This document shows, piece after piece, positions 16,055 to 24,201 of a stretch of 34,625 nucleotides of DNA; position 1 is the first letter of the stretch; every line of letters starts with the position of its first letter. Origin of the DNA: CBFHSD01 sp965658375 (GTDB lineage: Bacteria > Bacteroidota > Bacteroidia > Flavobacteriales_G > Salibacteraceae); NCBI GenBank assembly GCA_965658375.1, contig CBFHSD010000024.1, positions 1-34,625 of the forward strand, given 5' to 3'. Below the pieces are notes generated by a model, which saw nothing but the letters and a program-made list of their open reading frames with translations, made no database searches and was not told where the DNA came from. Position numbers and translations under genes: made by a program.

Positions 16055-18466
16055 ATGTTATTACGCGTCCTCCTACTTTTTTGTGTGATTACAAACCTTG
16101 TGTTTCCCAGTGTTTACGGTCAAAACAAAAAGCTTCTCACTGTTGAGAGAACTTCTATAAGGCCTAAAATAGACGGCCTTCTCAACGACCCTATTTGGGA
16201 AAATGCCGAAATAGGTTCCAACTTCACCATGTATGTTCCGAATAATGGGGAAGCCATTGGAGATAACTTCGCCACCACCGTGCAAATAGCCTATGATGAT
16301 TGGGGAATCTATGTGGCTTTTAACATGAAAGACCCAAACCCAAATGCCATACTTAAGCAACTTACACCAAGAGATAATTTAGGAGGGAACGCAGATTACG
16401 CCTTATTTACCATTAACCCTTTTAATGACGGTTTGAACGATTTCACATTTGCTGTAACTTCTGCCGGAGTGCAAGCAGACATGCGTGCTTTGAGCGATGG
16501 CACAGACGATAGAGGCTGGAATGCCGTTTGGACAAGTGCAGTAAAAATCACCAACGAAGGCTGGGTTGCAGAATTTGAAATTCCTTACCGCTGCTTGCGC
16601 TTCTCAGAACAAGGACCAGAAAAATGGGGCTTTAACGCCACGCGCTACATTAGAACCACACGTTACGAGTATACCTGGAATTTTATTGACAGAAATAACG
16701 AGAACACTAGAATTCAATCTGGAGAAATTACAGGTTTAAAAGACATTGAAGCACCCCTTCGCCTCTCATTTCAACCATATGTTAGTGCCAATAGTAGTAT
16801 TAGCGATGGAGAATCCATTCATAGTGCCAATGCAGGAATGGATCTAAAACTTGGAATCAATGAGAGCTTTACGCTTGACATGACTTTGGTTCCCGATTTT
16901 AGCCAAGTAGCATTTGATGAACAGCGTCTCAATATCTCCGCGGTAGAAAATAGGTTTGAAGAGAACCGTCAGTTTTTTATTGAGGGAACCGAACTGTTCA
17001 ATATTGGAGATATTTTCTATTCCCGAAGAATTGGTGGAACCCCAAAAAACATCACTCAGTTTTCTTTAGACGATGAAAACTTCACCAATGCAACCCAAGA
17101 TTATACCCGAATGATCAACGGTACAAAAATATCTGGGAGAACCAAAGAAAACATAGGTGTCGGATTCTTAAACGCCATCACAGCAAACAATTACCTCACA
17201 GCAGAAGATGTGACAAGCGGTGAAGAAGTGCGTTATTTGATAGAGCCGTTGACAAATTACAACATGCTAGTGTTAGATAAGCGCTGGAATCAAAATGCCT
17301 CATTAAGTTTGGCAAATACCAATGTTTTACGCAATGGAGGTTCTAGAGATGCCAATGTAACTGCCTTACAAACAGAGCTAAGAAACAAAAGCAACACATA
17401 CCGCTTTTTTGGAGTTGGTAGAATGAGTAACATCAACCAAGGAGATAGCTTAGACACAGGATTTCAAAGCGAAGCTAGTTTTGAGAAAATGAGTGGAAAG
17501 TTCAGATTTGAAGTAGAGCAATTGATTACCACAGCAAACTTTGACATGAATGATATGGGCTTCAATGCCCGTACCAATGAATTCAATCACTCACTTGAAG
17601 TAAGCTATCAAAATATTCAGCCTTTTGGAGCTTTTAACCGTATGCGCGGTTCAAGCAAATTGGTTTACAACAGGCTTTATGAGCCTAGCAGCTTTGAGCG
17701 TTTTCATTTAGAATTAGATTGGTTCGCAGTAAGCAGAAACTTTTTTGCCATGGGCTATTTTGCAGAAATTAGACCCACGTCTCATAACGATTATGTAGAT
17801 ACGAGGAGCGATTTTCAATACTACTTTGCCCGTCCCAATAGCTTTTGGCACGAAGCGTGGATCTCGAGTGATTATAGAAAAATATTTGCGCTAGACCTTA
17901 AAGTAGGCCATTGGTTGTGGGAAGAGTTTGATGCGGGCGGAGTTTATGCAGAAATAGAACCTCGCGTGCGTGTTTCTGATAAATTGAGCATGATTTGGAC
18001 CACCAATATTGGAGATAGAACCAATGTTGGTTACGCCAAAAGCCAAGGTGACTCTATCATATTTGGATTGAGAAACTTACCCGAAGTTACCCATCGCTTG
18101 CAGCTCTCTTATGTCTTTACACCTACTATGTCTTTGGCCATTACCGCGCGTCACAACTGGAATGCTGTTGACTATACAAGCTATTATGTTTTGAATGACG
18201 ATGGATCTGTAACAGAAGAAGAATTGATTCCCGATGATCAAGACATCAATTTCAATTCTTGGAATTTAGACTTCCGTTATTCGTGGTGGTTCGCACCCGG
18301 GAGTGAATTGGTTTTTCTCTACCGCAATTCAAGCTTGCAGTTGGACAATTTTGCACAGGGGGATTACCAATCCAACCTAAGCCATACTTTTGATGGAAGT
18401 TTATTGCACAATTTATCGTTGCGGGTGGTGTACTTCATCGATTACAATAGCCTAAAGAAAAAGTAG
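16055..18466 (+). CDS. DUF5916 protein with N-terminal CBM9-like domain
   Basis: This is an 803-residue secreted protein. After the signal peptide (about residues 1-22, ending Ser-Val-Tyr-Gly-Gln) comes a family-9 carbohydrate-binding-like beta-sandwich (about 30-220), with PKIDGLLNDPIWENA at its start and EFEIPYRCLRF near its end. The rest (about 230-803) is a DUF5916 region that reads as an outer-membrane barrel with many alternating aromatic strands. The function is unknown; the family is common in Bacteroidota, and ligand binding at the cell surface is an inference. I chose ATG 16055 because the signal peptide starts there; ATG 15998 would place 19 unlikely residues in front. lolD begins 1 bp after its stop. 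Confidence 0.82.
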   Translation: MLLRVLLLFCVITNLVFPSVYGQNKKLLTVERTSIRPKIDGLLNDPIWENAEIGSNFTMYVPNNGEAIGDNFATTVQIAYDDWGIYVAFNMKDPNPNAILKQLTPRDNLGGNADYALFTINPFNDGLNDFTFAVTSAGVQADMRALSDGTDDRGWNAVWTSAVKITNEGWVAEFEIPYRCLRFSEQGPEKWGFNATRYIRTTRYEYTWNFIDRNNENTRIQSGEITGLKDIEAPLRLSFQPYVSANSSISDGESIHSANAGMDLKLGINESFTLDMTLVPDFSQVAFDEQRLNISAVENRFEENRQFFIEGTELFNIGDIFYSRRIGGTPKNITQFSLDDENFTNATQDYTRMINGTKISGRTKENIGVGFLNAITANNYLTAEDVTSGEEVRYLIEPLTNYNMLVLDKRWNQNASLSLANTNVLRNGGSRDANVTALQTELRNKSNTYRFFGVGRMSNINQGDSLDTGFQSEASFEKMSGKFRFEVEQLITTANFDMNDMGFNARTNEFNHSLEVSYQNIQPFGAFNRMRGSSKLVYNRLYEPSSFERFHLELDWFAVSRNFFAMGYFAEIRPTSHNDYVDTRSDFQYYFARPNSFWHEAWISSDYRKIFALDLKVGHWLWEEFDAGGVYAEIEPRVRVSDKLSMIWTTNIGDRTNVGYAKSQGDSIIFGLRNLPEVTHRLQLSYVFTPTMSLAITARHNWNAVDYTSYYVLNDDGSVTEEELIPDDQDINFNSWNLDFRYSWWFAPGSELVFLYRNSSLQLDNFAQGDYQSNLSHTFDGSLLHNLSLRVVYFIDYNSLKKK

Positions 18467-18467
18467 C

Positions 18468-19118
18468 ATGCTCAAAGCCTCAAACATCTCAAAAGCCTTT
18501 GGCGATATTCAAGTTCTGGATGATGTTTCTGTAGAGATTGAAAAGGGAGAACTGATAAGTATTGTTGGTGCCTCTGGTGCAGGAAAAACCACATTACTAC
18601 AAATTTTAGGAACCCTAGATGTGCCAGATGAAGGCTCATTGCTGTTTGACAACAGCAACCTTTTGACACTGAATGACAGGCAGCTGAGCACCTTTAGAAA
18701 TAAACACATCGGGTTCATATTTCAATTTCATCATCTTTTGCCTGAGTTTACCGCATTGGAAAATGCCATCATGCCTGGATTAATCTCAAAAGAGAATGAA
18801 AAAACGCTGCGCAAAAAAGCATTGGAATACTTCGACTTTCTAAATGTCAGTCACCGAATAAACCACAAACCAAGCGAACTTTCTGGTGGAGAAAAACAAA
18901 GAGTAGCCGTGGCGCGCGCTTTGTGCAATACTCCTGAAATTATTTTTGCTGATGAGCCAAGTGGTAACCTTGACAGTAAGAATGCCGATGAGCTGAACGA
19001 TCTTTTCTTACAGGTAAGAAAGGAATTCAACATTGCCATGGTAATAGTAACCCACAACAAAGAGCTCGCTTCTATTGCCGATAGAACTTTGACGATGGCA
19101 GATGGGAAAATTATTTAA
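18468..19118 (+). CDS. lolD: ABC transporter ATP-binding protein, LolD-like
   Basis: This 216-residue ATPase has the Walker A GASGAGKT (34-41), Q-loop region FIFQFHHLLPEFTALEN, signature LSGGEKQ (138-144), Walker B IIFADEPSG (158-166) and the H-loop in VTHNKEL. The FHHLLPEFTALEN segment is typical of LolD and MacB/FtsE-type ATPases, which drive lipoprotein release or related envelope work with FtsX-like permeases. No permease gene is next to it, so the partner must be elsewhere. It lies 1 bp after the DUF5916 stop and overlaps the next gene by 17 bp, which suggests translational coupling. Confidence 0.85.
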   Translation: MLKASNISKAFGDIQVLDDVSVEIEKGELISIVGASGAGKTTLLQILGTLDVPDEGSLLFDNSNLLTLNDRQLSTFRNKHIGFIFQFHHLLPEFTALENAIMPGLISKENEKTLRKKALEYFDFLNVSHRINHKPSELSGGEKQRVAVARALCNTPEIIFADEPSGNLDSKNADELNDLFLQVRKEFNIAMVIVTHNKELASIADRTLTMADGKII

Positions 19119-19878
19119 AAACCAAGCAGAGCTTCTAAACTACCTCAATGAACAAGCGGAACACTTTGAACACCCTTGGTTTATAGAAGAAGATCCGGTT
19201 TCCATCCCACATCTATTCTCATCAAAAGAAGATATTGAAATCTCAGCATTTCTTGCGGCAACAATAGCATGGGGCCAGCGTAAAACCATACTCAAAAATG
19301 CGCACCGCATTGTAGATTTAATGGACAATGCACCCTACGATTTCTTATTGAACCATGAAGATCAAGACCTTAAGCGTTTTGAAGATTTTGTGCATAGAAC
19401 GTTCAACAGCACAGACCTCTTGTATTTCATTCATTACCTCACGCATTTGTATAAAGAGGAGGAAAGCTCTTTAGAAGAAGCGTTTTCAAGAGGAGAAACT
19501 ATTAAAGAGTCCATTCACCTTTTTAAACAGCACTTTTTCAGTTTAGAAGATGCTCCAAACCGCACACGAAAACATGTAGCAGATCCACTCAAGGGCTCTT
19601 CTGCAAAGCGCATCAACATGTATTTACGCTGGATGGTTCGCCCTAAAAAAAAGGGCGTTGACTTTGGAATTTGGGAAAATTGGAAAACGAAAGACTTATT
19701 GATACCGCTCGACATTCATACCGGAAATATTGGCAGAAAGCTTGGCCTATTCAGCAGAAAGCAGAACGATTGGAAGTCGGTAGAGGCCTTAACGGATGCA
19801 TTAAGGAAGCTAGACCCACAGGACCCTGTGAAATATGACTTTGCATTATTTGGCCTTGGCGTATCTGGTAAAATTTGA
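19102..19878 (+). CDS. TIGR02757 (DUF2400) family protein
   Basis: This 258-residue protein is a TIGR02757 member, recognised by FLAATIAWGQRKTILKNAHRIVDLMDNAPYDFL-type sequence near residues 50-82 and by RMYLRWMVRPK-like sequence (here INMYLRWMVRPKKKGVDFG) and IPLDIHTGNIGRKLGL in the last third. It is all-helical with no signal peptide, so probably cytoplasmic. The biochemical role is not established; the fold resembles helix-hairpin-helix DNA-repair glycosylases, which is only a hint. It overlaps lolD by 17 bp. Confidence 0.85.
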   Translation: MGKLFKNQAELLNYLNEQAEHFEHPWFIEEDPVSIPHLFSSKEDIEISAFLAATIAWGQRKTILKNAHRIVDLMDNAPYDFLLNHEDQDLKRFEDFVHRTFNSTDLLYFIHYLTHLYKEEESSLEEAFSRGETIKESIHLFKQHFFSLEDAPNRTRKHVADPLKGSSAKRINMYLRWMVRPKKKGVDFGIWENWKTKDLLIPLDIHTGNIGRKLGLFSRKQNDWKSVEALTDALRKLDPQDPVKYDFALFGLGVSGKI

Positions 19879-19945
19879 AACTACTTTGCCGAAAACTCCC
19901 ATGTTTTAAAAGTCTCCTTTACCTTCGAGCCAAAGTTTTAACCCG

Positions 19946-20512
19946 ATGACAGCTCAAGAAGCATTCGAACTTTTGAAAGAAGGCAACGCCCGTTTTGTTG
20001 CTAACCAATTAGAACACCCGCATATATCTGCACAACGAAAGATTGAATTGAAGAATGGCCAAGAACCTTTTGCTATTGTTCTGGGTTGTGCTGACTCACG
20101 CGTTCCCGCAGAAATTGCATTTGATCAAGGCTTAGGTGACATTTTCACCATTCGCGTAGCAGGTAATATTGCGAATGCAGAATCTATTGCAAGTATTGAA
20201 TACGGTGTAGCTCATTTAGATACAAAGTTAATTATTGTTCTAGGTCATGAATCATGTGGGGCTGTTGGAGCGGCTATTGCTGGAGGCGATAATGGTCACA
20301 ATCTCAACATGTTATTAGCACACATTACACCTGCTATTTCTTCTTGCGAAGGCAGTAGTATGGAAGATATTGTGAAAAATAATGCGCGATTAAATGCTCA
20401 GCACATGATAGACCGCTCTCCTATTCTTCAAACCGCAATTGAAAAAGATGGTGTTGAAGTAAAGTGTGCCTACTACCATTTTGAATCTGGTGAAGTAGAA
20501 TATTTCGATTAA
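19946..20512 (+). CDS. Beta-class carbonic anhydrase
   Basis: This 188-residue zinc enzyme interconverts CO2 and bicarbonate. The zinc ligands are C48 in GCADSRVP (with the D50/R52 dyad), H101 and C104 in LGHESCGAVGAA. The length fits short beta-class enzymes, and the ligand set is complete. There is no signal peptide, so it is cytoplasmic. It could supply bicarbonate for carboxylases such as the biotin carboxylase in this window; that link is an inference. It follows TIGR02757 by 67 bp and may have its own promoter (TACCTTCG at 19920-19927). Confidence 0.92.
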   Translation: MTAQEAFELLKEGNARFVANQLEHPHISAQRKIELKNGQEPFAIVLGCADSRVPAEIAFDQGLGDIFTIRVAGNIANAESIASIEYGVAHLDTKLIIVLGHESCGAVGAAIAGGDNGHNLNMLLAHITPAISSCEGSSMEDIVKNNARLNAQHMIDRSPILQTAIEKDGVEVKCAYYHFESGEVEYFD

Positions 20513-20517
20513 AGAAT

Positions 20518-21186
20518 CTACCTGTTTCCTGAAGAAAACGCTCGATTAAACCCTTGGTAACAGATGAAGAGAAAAACACCGTAGATGAGTGTCATGAGCG
20601 TTATTTCTGCGGTAAAAATGTTTGGGGAAAACAAGTCTTTCACATCTGTCAGCAAAGTCATTGGTCGGGTTATGATATCCCAACTGTTCCACCTCTGGAA
20701 CCGTCCAATGTAAATTCCAAAGGCGCACAAGAACATAACGCTACCGTTGAAAACAAATAATGCTTTTTGAGATAGATGATTGTGCAAGAGGCGGTTCATT
20801 TGCTGTAGACTTTTTAAGCCAAGCAGCGCACCCAGCAAACCAAAAGAGAGAATCAAGATTAAATCAAACCAAATAGGTGCCCCACCTTTTAAACGTAGGT
20901 GAAACAAATCTGTAATGATGTAAGGGGCATTTGGTAAAAACAGCATCCACAAAAATAATAGAGGAAGCATTTTCCAAAGGAGTTTCCCTCCTTCTCTATT
21001 GCTCATTTTAAGTAAGCTATTGCTAAAGATAAGCGGGAGAACGGCCAGAAATAGATTCCAAATTAAAAAGGCGTACAATAACTCTTGCGTGATGGCAAAG
21101 CGCAGCAACAACAAGCAGCTTGAAAAAAGTGAAAGTTGAACCAACAAAGGATGATCTCTAAACGTAGAGTGCGAAAGAAAATGCAT
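20518..21186 (-). CDS. DUF1361 integral membrane protein
   Basis: This 222-residue protein has about six or seven membrane helices and the DUF1361 hallmarks WNLFLAVLPLIFS (about residues 43-55), FLPNAPYIITDLFHL (about 83-97) and IYIGRFQRWNSWD (about 157-169). No reaction is known for the family. It converges on the carbonic anhydrase gene with a 5-bp gap and is followed upstream by DUF4301 with a 66-bp gap. Confidence 0.88.
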   Translation of the reverse strand: MHFLSHSTFRDHPLLVQLSLFSSCLLLLRFAITQELLYAFLIWNLFLAVLPLIFSNSLLKMSNREGGKLLWKMLPLLFLWMLFLPNAPYIITDLFHLRLKGGAPIWFDLILILSFGLLGALLGLKSLQQMNRLLHNHLSQKALFVFNGSVMFLCAFGIYIGRFQRWNSWDIITRPMTLLTDVKDLFSPNIFTAEITLMTLIYGVFLFICYQGFNRAFSSGNR

Positions 21187-21252
21187 AGCGTAATGTGTTT
21201 ACACTTTTACGTTCATTCTTTTGCTTTAGTGCTGTTTTACTGATAAAGAACG

Positions 21253-22725
21253 TTAATTGAGGTGATTCTTTTTCAATAGATCGTTCACCGTTTTTACAGG
21301 GTTGAATGTCACCAAAGGAACTTCAACGAAAACGGTAAGCCAATTGGCCATTGCACCGTTCCATAATCCGGGTAATTCGAGTGCCTTAAGCGCTTGACCA
21401 TCTAAAGATTTTTTAGAAATAAAAACAGTTTCCATATCCCTGTAATCTCTTAGATCAAAAGCATCTCCTTTAAAATCGGTGATTTTACACACCAAGTCTA
21501 CCGGATTAAAATGAGTACTATTTTGTACAATCTCAGCTTGTTTGTGATTGCTCATATCAATCTGAGCTTTCTCAACAATTTGGCAATCTACTTTCCCGTT
21601 TTTCTCTACCCAAAAAGGTCCACCACCAGGCTCGCCTTCATTTTTTACCATACCGCATACACGTAAAGGTCGATTCAAATATGCAAAGAACTTATCGTCT
21701 TTAAAGTTGGTAATATCTGTCTTAAAATGGTCTAATACAAAAGCGTTTAATGCGGCTCTGTTGCTAAAAACACCTTCTTTATTAAAACTCAAAAGCGCGT
21801 TTGAAATGTATTCACTTAAATGCATTACATAACCAGATAGTATGGCTTTCCATCTCCATGTTTCTGCCTGTACCTCCTCTCTGCATACATTATCAATATT
21901 CTTGATAATCGCTATATCGGTGTTTAAATCATTGAGGTTTTCAATCAGAGCTCCATGGCCACCTGGGCGAAACAACAAAGTGCCATCAGCCTTTCTAAAT
22001 GGTGTATTGTCTATCTGTACGGCTATGGTGTCTGTACTTTCTTTTTGAACGGAATAAGAAATGTCGAATAGCACCCCGTATTTCTCTTCATAAGTTCCTT
22101 GAGTTTGACTCAATAATTCTTTTACGAGGGGAATGTGATCCCCACTTAATGTAAAGTGAACCTGTGCCACCCCTTCTTGGTTCGCTCCGTATTGAGCAGC
22201 TTCTACCAAATGTTCTTCGAGAGCCTTTCTCGATTGATCTTGATACGGATGAAATGAAATAAGGGCTTTTGGCAACGAACCGTAGTTTAAGCCATCTTCA
22301 GATAAAAGCGCTTTAAAAATGGTTTCCCAAGAACCTGAATCAATCAAGTTTTGCGTTTGGTGATTTAAAACCACATCCAATTCTTTATAAAAAGGAAAGC
22401 TTTGAATATGCTTAATAAACTCTTTGCTGAATTTGCAATCTTCTCCGTTTCTAAAACTATGTAAGTGCTGAAACATGCGCGATGCAGCTCCTGAAGCTGG
22501 CACAAACTTCATGATTCTGTGCCTTGAATTATCTTTGTGCTTTCCTATAAATCGATCCTGATCTTCAGAAGAAATTCTCTTGATTCCATCATTAGGAATA
22601 CAAGCGCGTTGCAATTGAACAAAAGGCGCTCCTAGCTTAAAGATTTCAATTTGAGATTGTATTTGGGCATTTGAAATACCCTTCTGGTTTATTTGAGACG
22701 AATCGATTTGACTAGGTTCGAACAT
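21253..22725 (-). CDS. DUF4301 family protein
   Basis: This 490-residue cytoplasmic protein matches DUF4301, a Bacteroidota family, by its nucleotide-loop-like motif KFVPASGAASRMFQHL (about residues 73-88), RKADGTLLFRPGGHGALIENLN in the middle, and PLRVCGMVKNEGEPGGGPFWV near residue 355. The FVPASGAASRM and RPGGHGALIENL segments look like a sugar-nucleotidyltransferase-type fold, which is an inference; no activity is established. TACTTTTG lies just upstream as a probable -7 element. Confidence 0.88.
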   Translation of the reverse strand: MFEPSQIDSSQINQKGISNAQIQSQIEIFKLGAPFVQLQRACIPNDGIKRISSEDQDRFIGKHKDNSRHRIMKFVPASGAASRMFQHLHSFRNGEDCKFSKEFIKHIQSFPFYKELDVVLNHQTQNLIDSGSWETIFKALLSEDGLNYGSLPKALISFHPYQDQSRKALEEHLVEAAQYGANQEGVAQVHFTLSGDHIPLVKELLSQTQGTYEEKYGVLFDISYSVQKESTDTIAVQIDNTPFRKADGTLLFRPGGHGALIENLNDLNTDIAIIKNIDNVCREEVQAETWRWKAILSGYVMHLSEYISNALLSFNKEGVFSNRAALNAFVLDHFKTDITNFKDDKFFAYLNRPLRVCGMVKNEGEPGGGPFWVEKNGKVDCQIVEKAQIDMSNHKQAEIVQNSTHFNPVDLVCKITDFKGDAFDLRDYRDMETVFISKKSLDGQALKALELPGLWNGAMANWLTVFVEVPLVTFNPVKTVNDLLKKNHLN

Positions 22726-22776
22726 GTAGATGTTGTTAATCCTACAAAAGTAAGGAGTTCTGAGCCAATGAAAAGC

Positions 22777-22811
22777 AAAAAGGGTCGAGAACTCAGAAGA
22801 AATCCCGACCC
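22777..22811 (-). terminator. Probable terminator of the GbsR membrane-protein operon
   Basis: GGGTCG (22782-22787) pairs with CGACCC (22806-22811) and the stem extends past one mismatch. On the minus strand it is followed by five U. The loop is large, so the call is moderate. It lies 20 bp past the stop of the 121-residue membrane protein. Confidence 0.5.
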
Positions 22812-22831
22812 AGCACGTATTGATGCGTATT

Positions 22832-23197
22832 TTAATCTAAATGATAGGCTTCTTGTTTTGCCTTCTTGCGCAGCTGAAAAAGCACAAAGAGGTTGAAAAA
22901 GTGCATTCCTCCAAGCACCAAAATGATGAATCCAACGCGTGAACTCAGCCTCATCAGCATTAATTCAACATTGTCTACCACTCCAAGTACACGCATGGTA
23001 TAAATGGCATAGCCAATATTCACCAAGTAGAATCCGACCACCAGCAATTGGTTCACACTTTTGGCCAATTCACTTTCTCCTTTGAAAATGTCATTTAAAA
23101 ACACTTGTCCATTTTTTCGCAAAGTACGCGCTACCCACATGGTAATGCTAACGGTGGTGATAGTGTACAATACATAGGTTAATACAGTAAAGTTCAT
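22832..23197 (-). CDS. Small membrane protein of unknown function (121 residues)
   Basis: Three membrane helices are visible (about residues 4-24, 48-70 and 88-109), with a short charged loop after the first and a Lys/Glu-rich C-terminal tail. I do not recognise the family. It lies 28 bp after the 126-residue membrane protein on the same strand and is the last gene of the operon headed by the GbsR/MarR regulator, so it is probably controlled with it. Confidence 0.6.
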   Translation of the reverse strand: MNFTVLTYVLYTITTVSITMWVARTLRKNGQVFLNDIFKGESELAKSVNQLLVVGFYLVNIGYAIYTMRVLGVVDNVELMLMRLSSRVGFIILVLGGMHFFNLFVLFQLRKKAKQEAYHLD

Positions 23198-23225
23198 GAT
23201 ATATAATTTAAAGGGTTGATAATTT

Positions 23226-23606
23226 TCAAAATGCGAGGTGTGGTAAAAATTTCGATCGTTTTTCTGGATAAATAATCCAATACTGAATATAGAGTTGGTA
23301 AATGGCTATACCCCAAGAAGCAAATAAAACCTCCTCAGATTTTAAGATTCCTGAATGCGTAACATCTAAGAGAAACCATGAAAGGAAGTACATAGTCACA
23401 ATGAACCAGTACATTTTTAGACGTTTAAAATGAGGAGAAAAACTCCAAAATCGAAGAGTTAAGACAATTGCCAAGATGAATTGAAAGCCACCGAAGATTA
23501 ATTGTGTTGCAGCAACTTCCATATAGGCATCTTCTCCAAAAGTTAGTAAAGTAAAAACGGCAAAAAAGACAATGGCTGATTGGATGTAGAATAGGCTCTT
23601 TTTCAT
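23226..23606 (-). CDS. Four-helix membrane protein of unknown function (126 residues)
   Basis: Four membrane helices are visible (about residues 5-24, 33-50, 64-82 and 93-112), rich in Phe, Trp and Tyr, with a short basic tail. No family is recognised. It follows the GbsR/MarR gene by 52 bp, and that gap contains the second copy of the palindrome found in front of the regulator. Control by the regulator, and a role in the membrane or osmotic stress response, is inferred from this. Confidence 0.6.
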   Translation of the reverse strand: MKKSLFYIQSAIVFFAVFTLLTFGEDAYMEVAATQLIFGGFQFILAIVLTLRFWSFSPHFKRLKMYWFIVTMYFLSWFLLDVTHSGILKSEEVLFASWGIAIYQLYIQYWIIYPEKRSKFLPHLAF

Positions 23607-23623
23607 GATTATTATTTTTGTAT

Positions 23624-23641
23624 TTTCAATAATTTTTGAAA
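23624..23641 (-). promoter_or_regulatory. Second GbsR operator candidate
   Basis: TTTCAATAATTTTTGAAA differs at one base from the palindrome at 24184-24201. It lies 18 bp before the ATG of the first membrane protein. On the minus strand TAAGTTTC overlaps its upstream arm and could be a weak -7 element. Confidence 0.6.
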
Positions 23642-23658
23642 CTTATAGTGAAAAAAAT

Positions 23659-24156
23659 TTAGAATATCTTCCTAATGAGATTCATGTACCAAGAACGTTC
23701 ATTCGAACTGAATTTTTCAAATAATCGATCTGCATCTTTTACAAAGGCAGAAAGTTCCTTCATCACCTTTACAAATTCTTCTAACTCCTCTCCTTTGCCT
23801 TCTACATGATCTATCTGCCCTAGTACTTTCAAAACCGGAGCTAGCTCTTTTTGCCTACGCATTTTGGTTATATTAACGGCAATTTGCCACATGTCTTTCT
23901 CGGCTACAAAGAACTCTTTACGTTCTCCTACAACGAATTGTTTTTCAACCAAACCCCAATCTAGAAGCGCACGCACATTCATGTTTGCATTTCCTCTGGA
24001 AATGCTGAGTTCTTCCATAATTTCTTCTGTACTCAAAGGCTTCGCACTTACTAATACTAAGGCATGTATTTGTGCCATAGTCTTATTAATTCCCCAGTTG
24101 GACCCTAGGGTTCCCCATGATTGAATAAATTTTTGGCGTGCTTGTTTGAATTCCAT
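23659..24156 (-). CDS. GbsR/MarR-family transcriptional regulator
   Basis: This 165-residue regulator has a winged helix-turn-helix (about residues 20-85, with the recognition region SISRGNANMNVRALLDWGLV) followed by helices for dimerisation. The sequence, including SWGTLGSNWGINKTMAQIHALVLV at the N-terminus, is typical of the GbsR group, whose known members sense choline or osmotic conditions; the ligand here is unknown. The 18-bp palindrome overlapping its own promoter suggests autorepression, and a second copy stands before the membrane-protein genes downstream. ATG 24156 is only 4 bp past the -7 box, so the transcript may be nearly leaderless. Confidence 0.85.
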   Translation of the reverse strand: MEFKQARQKFIQSWGTLGSNWGINKTMAQIHALVLVSAKPLSTEEIMEELSISRGNANMNVRALLDWGLVEKQFVVGERKEFFVAEKDMWQIAVNITKMRRQKELAPVLKVLGQIDHVEGKGEELEEFVKVMKELSAFVKDADRLFEKFSSNERSWYMNLIRKIF

Positions 24157-24160
24157 AGGT

Positions 24161-24201
24161 CAAATATAGTAATATTTCTAAACTTTCAATAATTATTGAA
24201 A
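24161..24201 (-). promoter_or_regulatory. gbsR promoter with perfect 18-bp palindromic operator
   Basis: TTTCAATAATTATTGAAA (24184-24201) is a perfect palindrome. On the minus strand its TTG (24187-24189) is the -33 element, followed after 18 bp by TATATTTG (24161-24168), the -7 element. Binding would cover the -33 box. The palindrome also spans the stop codon of the upstream XRE gene. Confidence 0.7.
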
